A DNA stretch of 64,000 nucleotides from Actinopolymorpha pittospori (GTDB taxonomy: Bacteria > Actinomycetota > Actinomycetes > Propionibacteriales > Actinopolymorphaceae): the NCBI RefSeq assembly GCF_014873875.1, contig NZ_JADBEM010000001.1, positions 2,418,001-2,482,000 of the forward strand. The letters are read 5' to 3'. Below are positions 17,450 to 28,100 of this stretch, in pieces. The notes below the pieces were generated by a model. It was not told the DNA's origin. It saw only the letters and a list, made by a program, of their open reading frames with translations, and made no database searches. The translations under genes and the position numbers were made by a program. How positions within the stretch are numbered: the first letter of the stretch is position 1; the number at the start of each line of letters is the position of its first letter.

Positions 17450-17912
17450 GCCGGGCAACGCATCTCGGGTTGGCACCGCTGGCGCGTAGGCGTTCGACGA
17501 GTTCTTCGTGCTGGGTCGGCGTGAGCAGCATCCACAGTCCTGTGCCGGTGTCGGTCGCGCTGTAGATCAGATCGTCCGCGTCGGTGTAGCCCTCCGCGTT
17601 GATGGTGAAGGGCGATAGCGCCACCAGGAGGTCGAACTGGTCGTCATCACTGACTTCGACCTCGATGCCGACGTAGCCCACCGGGTGGCTCGGGTCGTGT
17701 TGGCGCGCCTCTTGTGTTCTGGCGAGGTCGATCAGGCGCTGGACGGCGTTCTGGGTGTCCTCGGGCCAGGGGTCGTCGGAGATGGCATCGACCCAGGCCC
17801 GACGAAGCGTGCTACGCAGAACATGCAGTGCCTCGCGGTGAGCGGCGATCACAGTGGCCCCGTCCGCGGTGTCGTCAAGGACGAACGCCTGCCGGCCGAT
17901 GGGTCTGGACAC
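17445..17912 (-). CDS. Hypothetical protein
   Basis: Predicted 155-aa protein from GTG 17912, chosen because GAGGAGGG stands upstream. It has an alpha/beta pattern with PVGYVGIEVEVSDDDQFDLL and GTGLWMLLTPTQHEELVERL. No family recognised. The frame is open further upstream without coding character. The stop lies at the edge of repeat R2. Confidence 0.5.
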   Translation of the reverse strand: MSRPIGRQAFVLDDTADGATVIAAHREALHVLRSTLRRAWVDAISDDPWPEDTQNAVQRLIDLARTQEARQHDPSHPVGYVGIEVEVSDDDQFDLLVALSPFTINAEGYTDADDLIYSATDTGTGLWMLLTPTQHEELVERLRASGANPRCVARP

Positions 17913-18153
17913 CTGGCCGCCCTCCTCTGCTCGGGGGCGTGAGCCGAGTGCGGGCATCTTCCCATTCGCTGCGGGTCCGCGGCGTCCGAGTTTAGGGTCT
18001 GGGCCTCTGTGATGGTCTCGGACGCGGCGAGGAGCGGCAGGGTCTGGTCGGTGTCCTCCCCTCGGCTCGCGGAGGCCGGGGGCCATAAGCTTCCGCGCGG
18101 AAGCGGCCTCTACTGGTGCCGCATCGCAGCGACCTCAGGAAGGGCTTGTCGAC

Positions 18154-18435
18154 ATGAAGTTGAACTTTCAGGTCGGTGACTCCACCGTCCTTTTTCGGCG
18201 TAGTCCGTGGACAGGTGTGGAGTCGATCATCGTCGACGGCGAGGAGCAGCGGATCAGAGACTTCGCGCAGGCGAACAAGCCGACGTTCAACCTGGACCGG
18301 GAGACGACGACGAGCATCAACGGCACGACGGTGACGATCCGTGCACTCCGTCCGCGCTGGTTCGGTGGTCTGCGTCCGCACGATTACAGGGTCGTTGTTG
18401 ATGGGAACGTGGTGCTGACACAGCAGGGGTACTAG
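18154..18435 (+). CDS. Small beta-rich hypothetical protein
   Basis: Predicted 93-aa protein that looks all-beta: MKLNFQVGDSTVLFRRSP, GVESIIVDGEEQRIRD, TTSINGTTVTIRALRP, HDYRVVVDGNVVLTQQGY. A CAGGAAGGGC ribosome site precedes the ATG. The family is not recognised with certainty. It is intact and resembles small orphan proteins of immunity regions. Confidence 0.55.
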   Translation: MKLNFQVGDSTVLFRRSPWTGVESIIVDGEEQRIRDFAQANKPTFNLDRETTTSINGTTVTIRALRPRWFGGLRPHDYRVVVDGNVVLTQQGY

Positions 18436-18664
18436 GGCTTGGTGCGGAGTCTGTCAGCGACTCGCATGATGAGTACAGCGGGGGGCTTATTCATAAGGTT
18501 GCCAGAAGTAACAGATCTCCGACACCTGATCTGCGACACGTGGGCCGAGGAAACTTAGAGGTTAGCGGTCCGGGAGGCGGTGTCGGATCGGGGTTGAGGC
18601 GTTCGTGGAAGGGGTGAGCGCCGCCCACGAGGGGCGCCGCCCAAGCCACAGGAGATGATCCGAG

Positions 18665-19174
18665 ATGCCAAGGAGCGTGCACACCGTGGCCGCGGAGAAC
18701 GTGAGCGCCACCCTGACCGTCGCCGTGCCCGCCGCGAGGGTGTTCGCGGTGCTGGCGGACCCGACGACCCATTCTGCGATCGATGGCACCGGCTGGGTTC
18801 AGGAAGCTGTCGACCGGGCGCCGCTGACCGAGGTCGAGCAGATTTTCCGGATGGACATGTATCACGCCGACCATCCGAACGGTGGCTACCAGGTGGCCAA
18901 CAAGGTCCACGTGCTCGACCCGCCGCGCGCCATTGGCTGGCTGACGGGGTACGACCCCAAGGGCGACGGTCACCTGGAGTTCGGCGGCTGGTTCTGGCGT
19001 TACGACCTGGCGCGGTTCGGTCCGTCCGAGACTGAGGTCACGCTCACCTACGACTGGTCGGCCGTGCCGCAGTCCATCCGGGAGTACCTCCAGTTCCCGC
19101 CGTTCGGCCCTGAGCATCTCTCCAACTCGCTGCACCACCTGGCCGAGCTTGCCGCACCGACGTCCCGGGCCTGA
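18665..19174 (+). CDS. SRPBCC-fold (polyketide cyclase/START-like) protein
   Basis: Predicted 169-aa protein with the SRPBCC pattern: an opening strand ATLTVAVPAARVFAVLADPT, a middle with YQVANKVHVLDPPRAIGWLT, and a C-terminal helix LSNSLHHLAELA. These proteins bind small hydrophobic ligands; many are regulators or enzymes of unknown substrate. It lies between the two inverted repeats that flank the downstream transposase gene and may be transposon cargo. ATG 18665 is preceded by CAGGAGATGA. Confidence 0.75.
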   Translation: MPRSVHTVAAENVSATLTVAVPAARVFAVLADPTTHSAIDGTGWVQEAVDRAPLTEVEQIFRMDMYHADHPNGGYQVANKVHVLDPPRAIGWLTGYDPKGDGHLEFGGWFWRYDLARFGPSETEVTLTYDWSAVPQSIREYLQFPPFGPEHLSNSLHHLAELAAPTSRA

Positions 19175-19323
19175 CCGCCGACATTGAGCAGGCAGCCATC
19201 CAGGCAGCCACTCATCGTCGGGCGTCGGGCTGTAGCTTCCAATTGAGTGGACGAATTCTTTTGAATTTCCTCAGTGGTTACTCGGGTCAGCTAACAACAT
19301 CTGATCAATCTCGCAGATGATGC

Positions 19324-20187
19324 GTGTCGGGCTGGAAAAGCAACGGCTCCTCGCATGAGATTTTCGCGGACGTCCAAATCTGCGGAAACCATCTGGAGAA
19401 GCCGTTGCGGTATGAGGCTATGACAGGGCTGACCGATGGGCAACTGACCGAGCTTGCCGGGCGTGTCCACACACTGATCGGAGACCTCCACTCGCGCGGC
19501 CGTCCGTACGCGCTGGGCCTGTACCGCTCGATCGCGATGGTCGTGTCGCTGATGCGCAAGAACATCACCCAGGACTTCGCCGGGGCCATCTTCGGGGTCA
19601 GCCAGCCCACGGTGAGCCGCCGATGGGACCTGCTACGCCCGGCCATCGGGCAGGCCCTGGCCGAGTTCGTACCCGACCCGCAGCGGGTGGTCGGAGCTGG
19701 AACCGTGCTGGTCGACGGCACAATCTGCCCGACATGGGACTGGCGAGGGACCCCCGACCTGTTCTCCGGCAAGGCCGGCTACGCCGGCATGAACATCCAG
19801 ATCGCCGCCACCATGGACGGAACACTGGCCGGCGTCGGCGCCACGCCGGTACACGGTGCTCGCCACGACGCCTACGCCTACTCCGCGTCCGGACTCGCAG
19901 AGAAGCTCACCAACATCCACGCCCTCGCCGACCTCGGCTACGTCGGAGTCGATGGCATCGACATCACCCCGATCAGAAAACCCGCCAACGGCGAACTTCA
20001 CCAAACCCAGGCCGACTTCAACACGCAACTGTCCAAAATCCGAGCCGCCGTAGAACACGTCATCGCACACCTCAAAACATGGCGAATGCTCAGCGAAGAA
20101 GGCGGCCGCTACCGGCCACCAATCTCCAAATACGCCAGCATGCTGAAAGCTGTCACCGGCCTATTCTTCTTCCGCACTTATGAATAA
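19324..20187 (+). CDS. IS5-family DDE transposase
   Basis: Predicted 287-aa transposase of the HTH_Tnp_4/DDE_Tnp_4 type. The N-terminal helix-turn-helix (ITQDFAGAIFGVSQPTVSR) is followed by VLVDGTICPTWDW (first Asp), ALADLGYVGVDGI (second Asp) and AAVEHVIAHLKTWRML (Glu). The length is normal and no frame break is seen, so it may be active. GTG 19324 or ATG 19420 could be the start. It ends inside the right inverted repeat. Confidence 0.8.
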   Translation: MSGWKSNGSSHEIFADVQICGNHLEKPLRYEAMTGLTDGQLTELAGRVHTLIGDLHSRGRPYALGLYRSIAMVVSLMRKNITQDFAGAIFGVSQPTVSRRWDLLRPAIGQALAEFVPDPQRVVGAGTVLVDGTICPTWDWRGTPDLFSGKAGYAGMNIQIAATMDGTLAGVGATPVHGARHDAYAYSASGLAEKLTNIHALADLGYVGVDGIDITPIRKPANGELHQTQADFNTQLSKIRAAVEHVIAHLKTWRMLSEEGGRYRPPISKYASMLKAVTGLFFFRTYE

Positions 20188-20232
20188 GCCTCCGGGTCCT
20201 GGGTGCATACATGAAGTGGATGTGGAGTCGAA

Positions 20233-20709
20233 GTGGGTTTCTTCGGTACCTACGCCTATGACGGCAGCCGATGGGTGGCAGGTCAGTCGCAACCTGTAGC
20301 GGAGCCATGGTTGCAGCTGGATATACATGACAGCGACATCACGACGGTTCGCTATCGCCCGGTAGGAAGTGGGACCGGTGTGGCCTATCTCGGGACCACC
20401 CCACGCACCTACTTCGAAGACCAGATCGCCTCCGCGCCGACGGACGTGGCCCGCGAAGCGGCAGGACTCGCGAACTGGTGGGCGCAGCTCCGCGGCGGTG
20501 TCAATGAGGTCGAGCGGTCCGACAAAGAGGCTGAGCTTGCCGGCTACCTTGCCTACGACGAGGACCCCGCAGAGATCGACCTGGACGAGGATGAAGACGT
20601 CGATCAGCTTGACGATGCGGAGATCTTCGTGGAGGTCAAGACCGCTCGCTTCCTCGAGACGCTTGGCCTGCCACTCCCGGAAGACCTCGCCGATGCCACT
20701 CGACGATGA
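20233..20709 (+). CDS. Acidic hypothetical protein
   Basis: Predicted 158-aa protein starting at GTG 20233 (MGFFGTYAYDGSRW). It has an acidic run EIDLDEDEDVDQLDD near the C-terminus and several Trp residues. No family recognised. It begins 43 bases after the IS5-like element and may have lost upstream sequence to that insertion. Such acidic small proteins are frequent among immunity proteins. Confidence 0.5.
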   Translation: MGFFGTYAYDGSRWVAGQSQPVAEPWLQLDIHDSDITTVRYRPVGSGTGVAYLGTTPRTYFEDQIASAPTDVAREAAGLANWWAQLRGGVNEVERSDKEAELAGYLAYDEDPAEIDLDEDEDVDQLDDAEIFVEVKTARFLETLGLPLPEDLADATRR

Positions 20710-20889
20710 CGAGCGTGCTGAAGCCCCTCGCTGCGTGGTCGTTGGTGGTGCTCTTGATGCGTTGGTAGCGGCGCCATGGCTCCCGCTGGTGACCTGAGTT
20801 GCTGGAGCGTAGCCGTAGGTAGTCACCGGGCCAGGCTTCGTAAGCAAGGATGGAAAGATCTTGATTCCGACGAACTACCAGTACGTGCC

Positions 20890-21321
20890 ATGAGCGCATT
20901 TCGCATGTATCTCAGGGTGGTCAGCGAGTCTTTGCAGCCGGAGGAAATCTCCGAGAGGCTAGGAGTGGAGCCCGACGAGTCAACGTCGATCGGAAGTCGC
21001 AAGCGCCCGGAGTCGCGTCCGCGGTCGCATGCGACCTGGATCCGACGTGTCGTGGCGGCGGAAGGCTGCGCAAGGCCAGAGGATTTGGAGCCGGTGGTCG
21101 TCGGGTGGGGTCCGGATCTTGCGGACGCCCTCGGGCGACTCGCCGAGTCCGGGGAGGCCGCCGTCTCCCTGGAGATCGTTCAGGAGATCAGAGACCTCAA
21201 CGACCCACGGCAGAGAGGCATCTTCCTCGGGGCCGACCTGCTGGCGTGGATGGGTACAGCCAGGGCATCGCTCGACATCGATCAGTACGTCTATCACGAG
21301 TGCGGCGATGAAATTGAATAG
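20890..21321 (+). CDS. DUF4279-domain protein, immunity-like
   Basis: Predicted 143-aa protein. FRMYLRVVSESLQPEEISER followed by LGVEPDEST and HATWIRR match the DUF4279 pattern, a small alpha/beta domain found in polymorphic-toxin immunity neighbourhoods. The start is ATG 20890 (MSAFRMYL); the frame is open to 20776 but without coding character. It lies on the same strand as the acidic gene upstream, 180 bases away. Confidence 0.6.
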   Translation: MSAFRMYLRVVSESLQPEEISERLGVEPDESTSIGSRKRPESRPRSHATWIRRVVAAEGCARPEDLEPVVVGWGPDLADALGRLAESGEAAVSLEIVQEIRDLNDPRQRGIFLGADLLAWMGTARASLDIDQYVYHECGDEIE

Positions 21322-21402
21322 TGCCGCGCCACCCAACCAAGCTGGTGCTCGCGTCAAGTCACGCTCGACTTGCGCCGTCCAAGTCGAGCGACGACGTGGC
21401 CG

Positions 21403-21849
21403 TCAATTCTGGGGATCTGTCGCACGCAGCGCTTGACGCATGTCCTCCAGAAGCCGGCCGGCGCCGCTGCGGACCAGCTCATCATCGTCGCCCGACGTCA
21501 GCGCGGCGCACTCCGCCATCGCTACGGCTAGGTCGCTTTCGCTGTGCCCAACGGTGTCCTCGACAGCGGTGAAGATCCAATCGGCAGTCTGGTCATCGGC
21601 CGATGCAAAGGCGGACGCGATCATCGCAAAGCCGGCCCGATCCATCCGTCGAAGGAGCGCTGCGGCCGTCCACCTGGTGACGTAGGTGTCCACAGCGTCG
21701 AGGACGAGCCGACGCAGCGTGGCGCCAGCCTCGGGCATCTCAGCGTAACTGGCCAGGCACGTCCCCGCATCAGCGCGATCACGGTACTCAGTGCTGTCGG
21801 CCAGCCTGATCAGCGCCGCCACCACAGCACGCCTGGACTCGTCACTCAT
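21403..21849 (-). CDS. HEAT-repeat-like protein
   Basis: Predicted 148-aa all-helical protein. Repeated paired helices (RAVVAALIRLADSTEYRDRA; RRLVLDAVDTYVTRWTAAAL; AGRLLEDMRQALRA) fit HEAT-type repeats. It probably binds a protein partner. Small HEAT proteins of this size recur in toxin immunity arrays. It is convergent with the DUF4279 gene. Confidence 0.55.
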   Translation of the reverse strand: MSDESRRAVVAALIRLADSTEYRDRADAGTCLASYAEMPEAGATLRRLVLDAVDTYVTRWTAAALLRRMDRAGFAMIASAFASADDQTADWIFTAVEDTVGHSESDLAVAMAECAALTSGDDDELVRSGAGRLLEDMRQALRATDPQN

Positions 21850-22102
21850 GCACGAGAGTGTCGCTCACCACGGGTGAGGTCCCGGCGGCTGGCGAGCAAG
21901 TCAGGCGCCCAGCCGGGGTTGCCCTGTTGGGCGAGGCCTGGTCTACGAGCGGTGTGGCGCACTTCGCCTCATGTGAGGTGCGGATTCGGGCTCTGAAGGT
22001 GTGTCCGAATCCGGACTCTGCGTGACCCCTTCGTTCTGGGTGCCGTTACTTCTTGCGGATCTTGTCCGGCCGTGTGGCCTGTTGGTTGGGGTGGGGAGTC
22101 GT

Positions 22103-25100
22103 ATGTCTGCGTGGGTTCGTCGTGCTCGAAGTGCCCGGCTCGGCGGTGCCGCCACGGTGCGGAGGCCGTGGTCGTTTCCGCGGCGGGTGCTGGTGGTGGC
22201 GTCTGCGCTGGGGGTGTTGCTGGGGTTGCTGGCGCCGCCGGGGGCGGTTTCGGCGTGGGCGGCCACCTCGGCATCGGCGCAGGTGAGCGCGTCCGTGCGG
22301 GCGGGCGGATCCGTATATGCCACGGCTCCGGTGCGAGCGGGTGCGCCGCGGCAGGCGGTGACGTCGAAGCGCGTGAAGGCTGGGGCGCCGGCTGCTGGGG
22401 TTCGGGCGAGTGCTCCGTCGGCGTCTTCGGGGACGGAGGCGGCTGGTGGGGAGTATGTGCCGCTGCCGCCGACCAGGATTGTGGACTCCCGAAATGGTCT
22501 GGGGACGACGCAGGCGCCGCTGGAGGAGGCCACGTCGCGTTCGTTCCACATCACCGGCGCGGGTGGTGTCCCGCTGTCGGGGGTGTCGGCGGTGGTGTTG
22601 TCCGTGACGGCCACAGACGCCTCAGCTGACACGTGGTTCACGGTCTGGCCAACGGGTCAAACGCGCCCCACGGTCTCCCAGCTGTCGGTTACGGCGGGGA
22701 ACTGGGAGGCGAACACCGTCATCACGAAGATCGGCACCGGCGGCGACATCGACGTGTTCAACCGGTGGGGCCGGGCGCACGTGATCCTCGATGTGCAGGG
22801 TTACTTCACCGACTCCACGGTCACCGCGGCTGGTGGAACCTTCGTGGCGGTGACGCCGAGCCGGGTCTATGACACCAACCTTTCCGGCCGGACCCCGCTC
22901 GTGGGCGGCGAGATCCGCGACATCCAGGTGACAGGGCTGGGCGGTGTTCCCACGAGTGGGGTGTCGGCTGTCGCGGTGAACCTGACGGTCGACAACACGA
23001 CCGTCAACACCTCCGTGCAGGCTTTCCCTTCAGGTGGTTCCCAGCCGGGTGTGTCGACGTTGCAGGCCTCGGCTGGGCAGATCGCGTCTGCTTTGGCGCA
23101 GGTGAAGCTCGGTGCGGGCGGGAAGATCAGCGTCTTCGCGAACCTGGGCCAGATGCGGCTGATCGTGGACGTCGAGGGTTACTACCTGGACTCCACCCAG
23201 AGCGGTCGGGACTTGTATGTGCCGATCAGTCCACGCCGGATCTACACCAGCAGCACCGATTTTGCTGGGGGTGAGACCCGCGCGATTCAGATCTCGGGTG
23301 CGAAGGACGCGAGCGGAAACGTGGTCGTCCCCTCCACTGGTGTGACCTCCGTCGTGGTGTCGGTGACGGCGGTGCAGCCGGCGGCGAAGGGGATCATGAT
23401 CGGCTGGCCGGCGGGCCAGCCGCGGCCGGTTGCACAGATGCTGAGCTACAACCTGGCGGACAACAACGTCACCGGCACCGCCATCCTGGCGCTGGGGACT
23501 GGCGGAAAGCTCAACATCTACTCCTCGGCCGCATCCGGGCTGACGATCGATGTGCAGGGCTACTTCCAGTCCAGTGTCGATCTGAAGGTTCCCGAGCTGG
23601 TGTATGCGACTGGCGCGAAGCTGGACTGGGCGCCGTATGTCGACCCGAGTTCGGCTGATGCCAACGACATCGTTGAGTACCAGGTCCACCGCAGCACCAA
23701 CCCGGAGTTCACTCCGTCGGCGGCGACGCTGGTCGCCCCGGTGGACAAGACCGCGACGACCTACACCGACACCACCGCGATACCGACCCCGGCCGACAGT
23801 GAGGACCTCTACGGCGCGACGTACTACTACCGGCTGGCGGTGAAGACCAAGGACGGCGGACTGACCGTTTCGAAGGTCAGGCAGGTCCGGCTTCCGAAGG
23901 CGGGCCGGATCGTCCGCCTGTTGCAGGGCCCCCAGGAGACGGACGACGCCACATTGTCTCTCACCCCGGCCGACACGCCGCGAGGTGGGGAAACACAGCT
24001 GTGGGTAAGCAGCAGCCCTGGCGTCACAGGTGGCGACCGGGCGGTCTTCAAATTCGACCTCTCCTCGATACCGGCAGGTGCGGTGGTCGTGGACTCTCGG
24101 TTCAGTCTGTGGCGCAATGGCGGCAGCGGGGACCCGCCACTTGGGACCTCCTGGGACGTGCACAAGCTCACTCAGGACTTCGACGAGCCCACCGTCACGT
24201 GGAACAAGGCGAGTGCAGCGACCTCGTGGACCCCGGGCGGTGCCTACGACACGGCGGTGGCGGGAACCCTTGGGAAGTTCACCGGCCAGACCGGGGCGTG
24301 GAGCACGTGGAACGTGAAGGGCGCGGTTATCGACTGGATGGCGGACCCGGACCAGTCCAGTAACCACGGCCTATTGATGCTGTTCAACGGAAGCAGCACG
24401 ACCCCGCTGAGTGCTTCGTTCCTCTCCAGCGAGGCGGACGGGTTTGGTCTGCAGCCGAAGCTTGAGGTCACCTATCTGGAGAAGACGGCGGAGTCGACGT
24501 ACTACGCGCCTTACACGCCGGCGCGGATGGTTCCGGGCGACACGTATCCGGTCGATGTGACGGTGACGAACACGACTGGGGCGGAGTGGGCGGCCTCGGA
24601 CTGGGTGGTGTCCTACCGGTGGGCCCTGCCGGACGGTAGCCCCGTGCCTAAGGCGGGGAGTTCGACGCAGACGGCGCTGACGAAGGACGTGCAGCCCGGG
24701 GACAGTGTCACCGTCAGCGCGCCGTTGAAGGCGCCAATCAACTCCGACTCGGGTAACAAGCGCAACGACTACGTGTTGCAGTGGGAGTTGTTCAACAAGG
24801 TCACCGGGCAGTGGCTGTCGGACCTATCGCAGACGCCGAAGATCCCGCCGTTGGTGCAGAACACGACGGTGGAGGACCCGACCTCCAACCAGCTGGGTCT
24901 GGAGAAGTTCTACTCCTATGTGGGGAAGAACACCGGTGCGGGTTCGGCGGTGATGACGAACACCTTCGCCGGGAACACGGTCTGGTCCTACGACGCGTTC
25001 TCCAACCCCTCACGCGGTATTTCGACGTTCGTCAGGTTGGCGTACAACTCCCTCGACACCTCCGACACTGTGGCCGGGTACGGATGGTCGCTGCAGGCGT

Positions 25101-28100
25101 CGTCGCTGACCCGACTGGGCACGCCTCTGGACTTCCACCCCAACAAGAACCCCACCGAGGTGACCCTCACCGACGGGGACGGCACAAGCCACATCTTCAG
25201 CTGGGACGCGACGGCGAACGAGTGGACGAGCCCGGCGGGTGTGCATCTGTTCCTGCAGCGCCTGGTGGAGTGTGACAACAAGACTGAAGAGTCTCGTGCC
25301 TGGGTGATGACGCGGCCGGACCGCACCAAGTTCTTCTTCGACTGTGACGGCTACCTGTCGGCGATCGCCGACAACAACGACAACGAGCTGACCTTCACCT
25401 ACGAGCAGCGGCAGTCGAACAACCAACCCACCAAGTTCCTGAAGCGGCTGACCGACGCCGAGGGGCGGGACACGCTCACCCTGGACTACTACGCCAAGGG
25501 CGATGGCTACAAGTGGATCGATGACGCCGGTGTCGAGCAGTCCGGATCTAGCCTGACCAACCCGCACATCATCGACCACCTCAGGCAGCTGACCGATATC
25601 TCTGGTCGGACGATCACCTTCACCTACACCGACAAGGGCTTGATGGCCAAGATGGTCGACGGTGCCGGTGACCCGTTGGCGAAGACGTTCAAGTTCGCCT
25701 ACGACGCTGCGCAGGGCAACAAGAACGTCAAGCTGGTCAAGGTTACTGACCCAAGGGTCCACGACACCAAGCTGGACTACTACACGCCCGTAGTAGGCGA
25801 TGACCCAAAGTTCCACTGGTTCGCGAAGACCATCACCGACCGGCTCGAGGGTGGCACGACGTTCACCTACACCGATCCTGACGGTCAGGCCAGTGCGGCG
25901 ATCCAGACACAGGTCAAGGACGCGGAGGGCCACACCTCGACCTTTGTGACGGACGGGTTCGGACGGCCAGCGCAGACCACGAACGCCAAGTCCCAGACGA
26001 CCAAGGTTCGCTGGGACAACGACAACAACGTGGAGCGGCTGGAGGAGGACGGCGGGGCCGTCACCACCTGGAAGTACGACCCCCAGACCGGCTACCCCCT
26101 CCTGATTACGGATGCTGAGGCGAACAAGAACGGCACCGCCGGCACGAACCTGGAATACAACGGAGATCTGCTCAAGCAGCACATCGCCCAACTGGATTCG
26201 AAGACGTCGCCGGAGGGCCGGAAGTGGGAGTTCACCTACACCCCCGATGGTGATCTAGAGACGGTGACCGACCCGGCCGGCACCGCCACCGCGGCGGACG
26301 GTGACTACGTCACGGCCTACACCTATGACGAGTTCGGGCAGTTGAGGACGTCTGAGGACGCCAACGGGAACGTCACCAAGTACGACGACTACGAACTGTC
26401 GTCCGGTTACCCGCAGCTGATCACCGACCCGTATACCCACACGACGGGGTTCGAGTACAACAAGCGCGGCATGGTGACCACGGTTACCGACGCGTATGAG
26501 AAGGACACCACCCAGGAGTACGACCTGTTCGGCCGCCCGGGTAAGCGGACGGAGCCCAAGGACGAGGACAAGGGCGAGTTCATCGTCACGCCGGCTCCGG
26601 TCTACGACGCGAACGACAACGTCAAGGTGGCGACCGCGCCGAACGGGGCGGTCTACACGGCCACCTACGACGCGGGCGACCAGTTGGAGACCTCGACCGA
26701 GCCGAAGGACACCTCGGGCGGCCCGGAACGCAAGAGTGTCTTCACCTACGACAAGGTCGGGAACCTGAAGTCGGAGACGGAGCCTAAGGGCACGCTCACG
26801 ACCACTGACCCCGACGACTTCGTCACCAGCTACGGCTACGACGAGATCTACCAGTTGATCTCGGTCACGAACGCTGAGGGCGACGAGATCACCTACGGCT
26901 ACGACAACGTGGGGAACCTGAAGACGGTCGTCGACCCGCGGAAGAACGCGAGCGAGGCTTCCGATGACTTCACCGCCAAGTACAGCTACAACCTGAACCA
27001 CCAGGTGACGGTGACCACCGACGCTGACGGGCACACCACCGGCACCGGTTACGACCTCGACGGCCTGGTGAAGTCTACGAAGGACCAGGACGGCAACGAG
27101 ACCCTCATCACCCTCGACGAGCGGGGCAAGCCGTCGCAGGTGCAGGTGCCCCACAAGAACGACGGCGGGGTCGTCTACCACATCACCCAGTACAAGTACG
27201 ACGAGGTCGGCAACACCACTAAGGTGATCAGCCCCCGCGGTGTCGACACCCCCGAGGTGGATGACGACTTCGTGACCGAGACCGTCTACGACAAGCTCAA
27301 CCGGGTCAAGGAACAGCTGACGCCCTACAAGCCCGGCGACCCGGACTACCACTCGGCGAACAGGACGACCTACACCTACGACAAGGTCGGTCGGCTGGAG
27401 AAGGTGCTCGCGCCGCCCTCCGCCGGGGACGGCGCGACGACCAACGACACCACGTTCACTTACTTCGACAACGGGTGGACGGAGACGTCGACCGATCCGT
27501 GGGACATCACCACGGTCTATGACTACACCGACCTTGGCCAGCAGAAGTCTCGGACACTGACGGCTGGTGGTGCGGCCGGTGACGGGGCGGACCGGGCGAT
27601 GTCGTGGACGTACTACCCGGACGGGAAGCTCGCTACCCGCAGTGACGACGGTGTGCCGGCCGGGGCGCAGATCGTGGTGGCCGACAACAGCGACACCGAG
27701 AACATCACCAAGACCGGCACCTGGACCACCGGCACCACAGGCTCGGATCACCAGGGCACGGACTACGCCACCCACGCCGCCGGCGCGGGAACCGATGCGT
27801 TCACCTGGGAGCTGAAGATCCCGCAGGACGGCACCTACCAGGTGTTCGTCAGGTACCCGCAGGTCACCGGCGCCGCGAGCAGCGCCGCCTACACCGTCAC
27901 ACACGCGACCGGCACGGCTCCCAAGACGGTGAACCAGACCACCAACACGGGTTCGTGGGTGAGCCTCGGCTCGTTCACCTTCGACGAGGACAAGACCAAC
28001 CAGAAGGTCACCCTGGCCCAGAACGCGACCGGCGTGGTCACCGCGGACGCGATCAAACTGGTTCGCGACCGGTCCGGTGACCCGGCCGATGATGAGAAGT

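Larger units (their letters stand above)
18484..20190. mobile_element. IS5-like element, possibly carrying a passenger gene
   Basis: GGCTTATTCATAAG at 18484-18497 and its complement at 20177-20190 form a perfect 14-bp terminal inverted repeat; a further 11 bases match at 6 positions. The right repeat contains the transposase stop, as in many compact elements. The left repeat lies upstream of the SRPBCC gene, so the element would be 1.7 kb, longer than the usual 0.9 kb, with one passenger. No convincing target duplication is seen. Confidence 0.55.
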
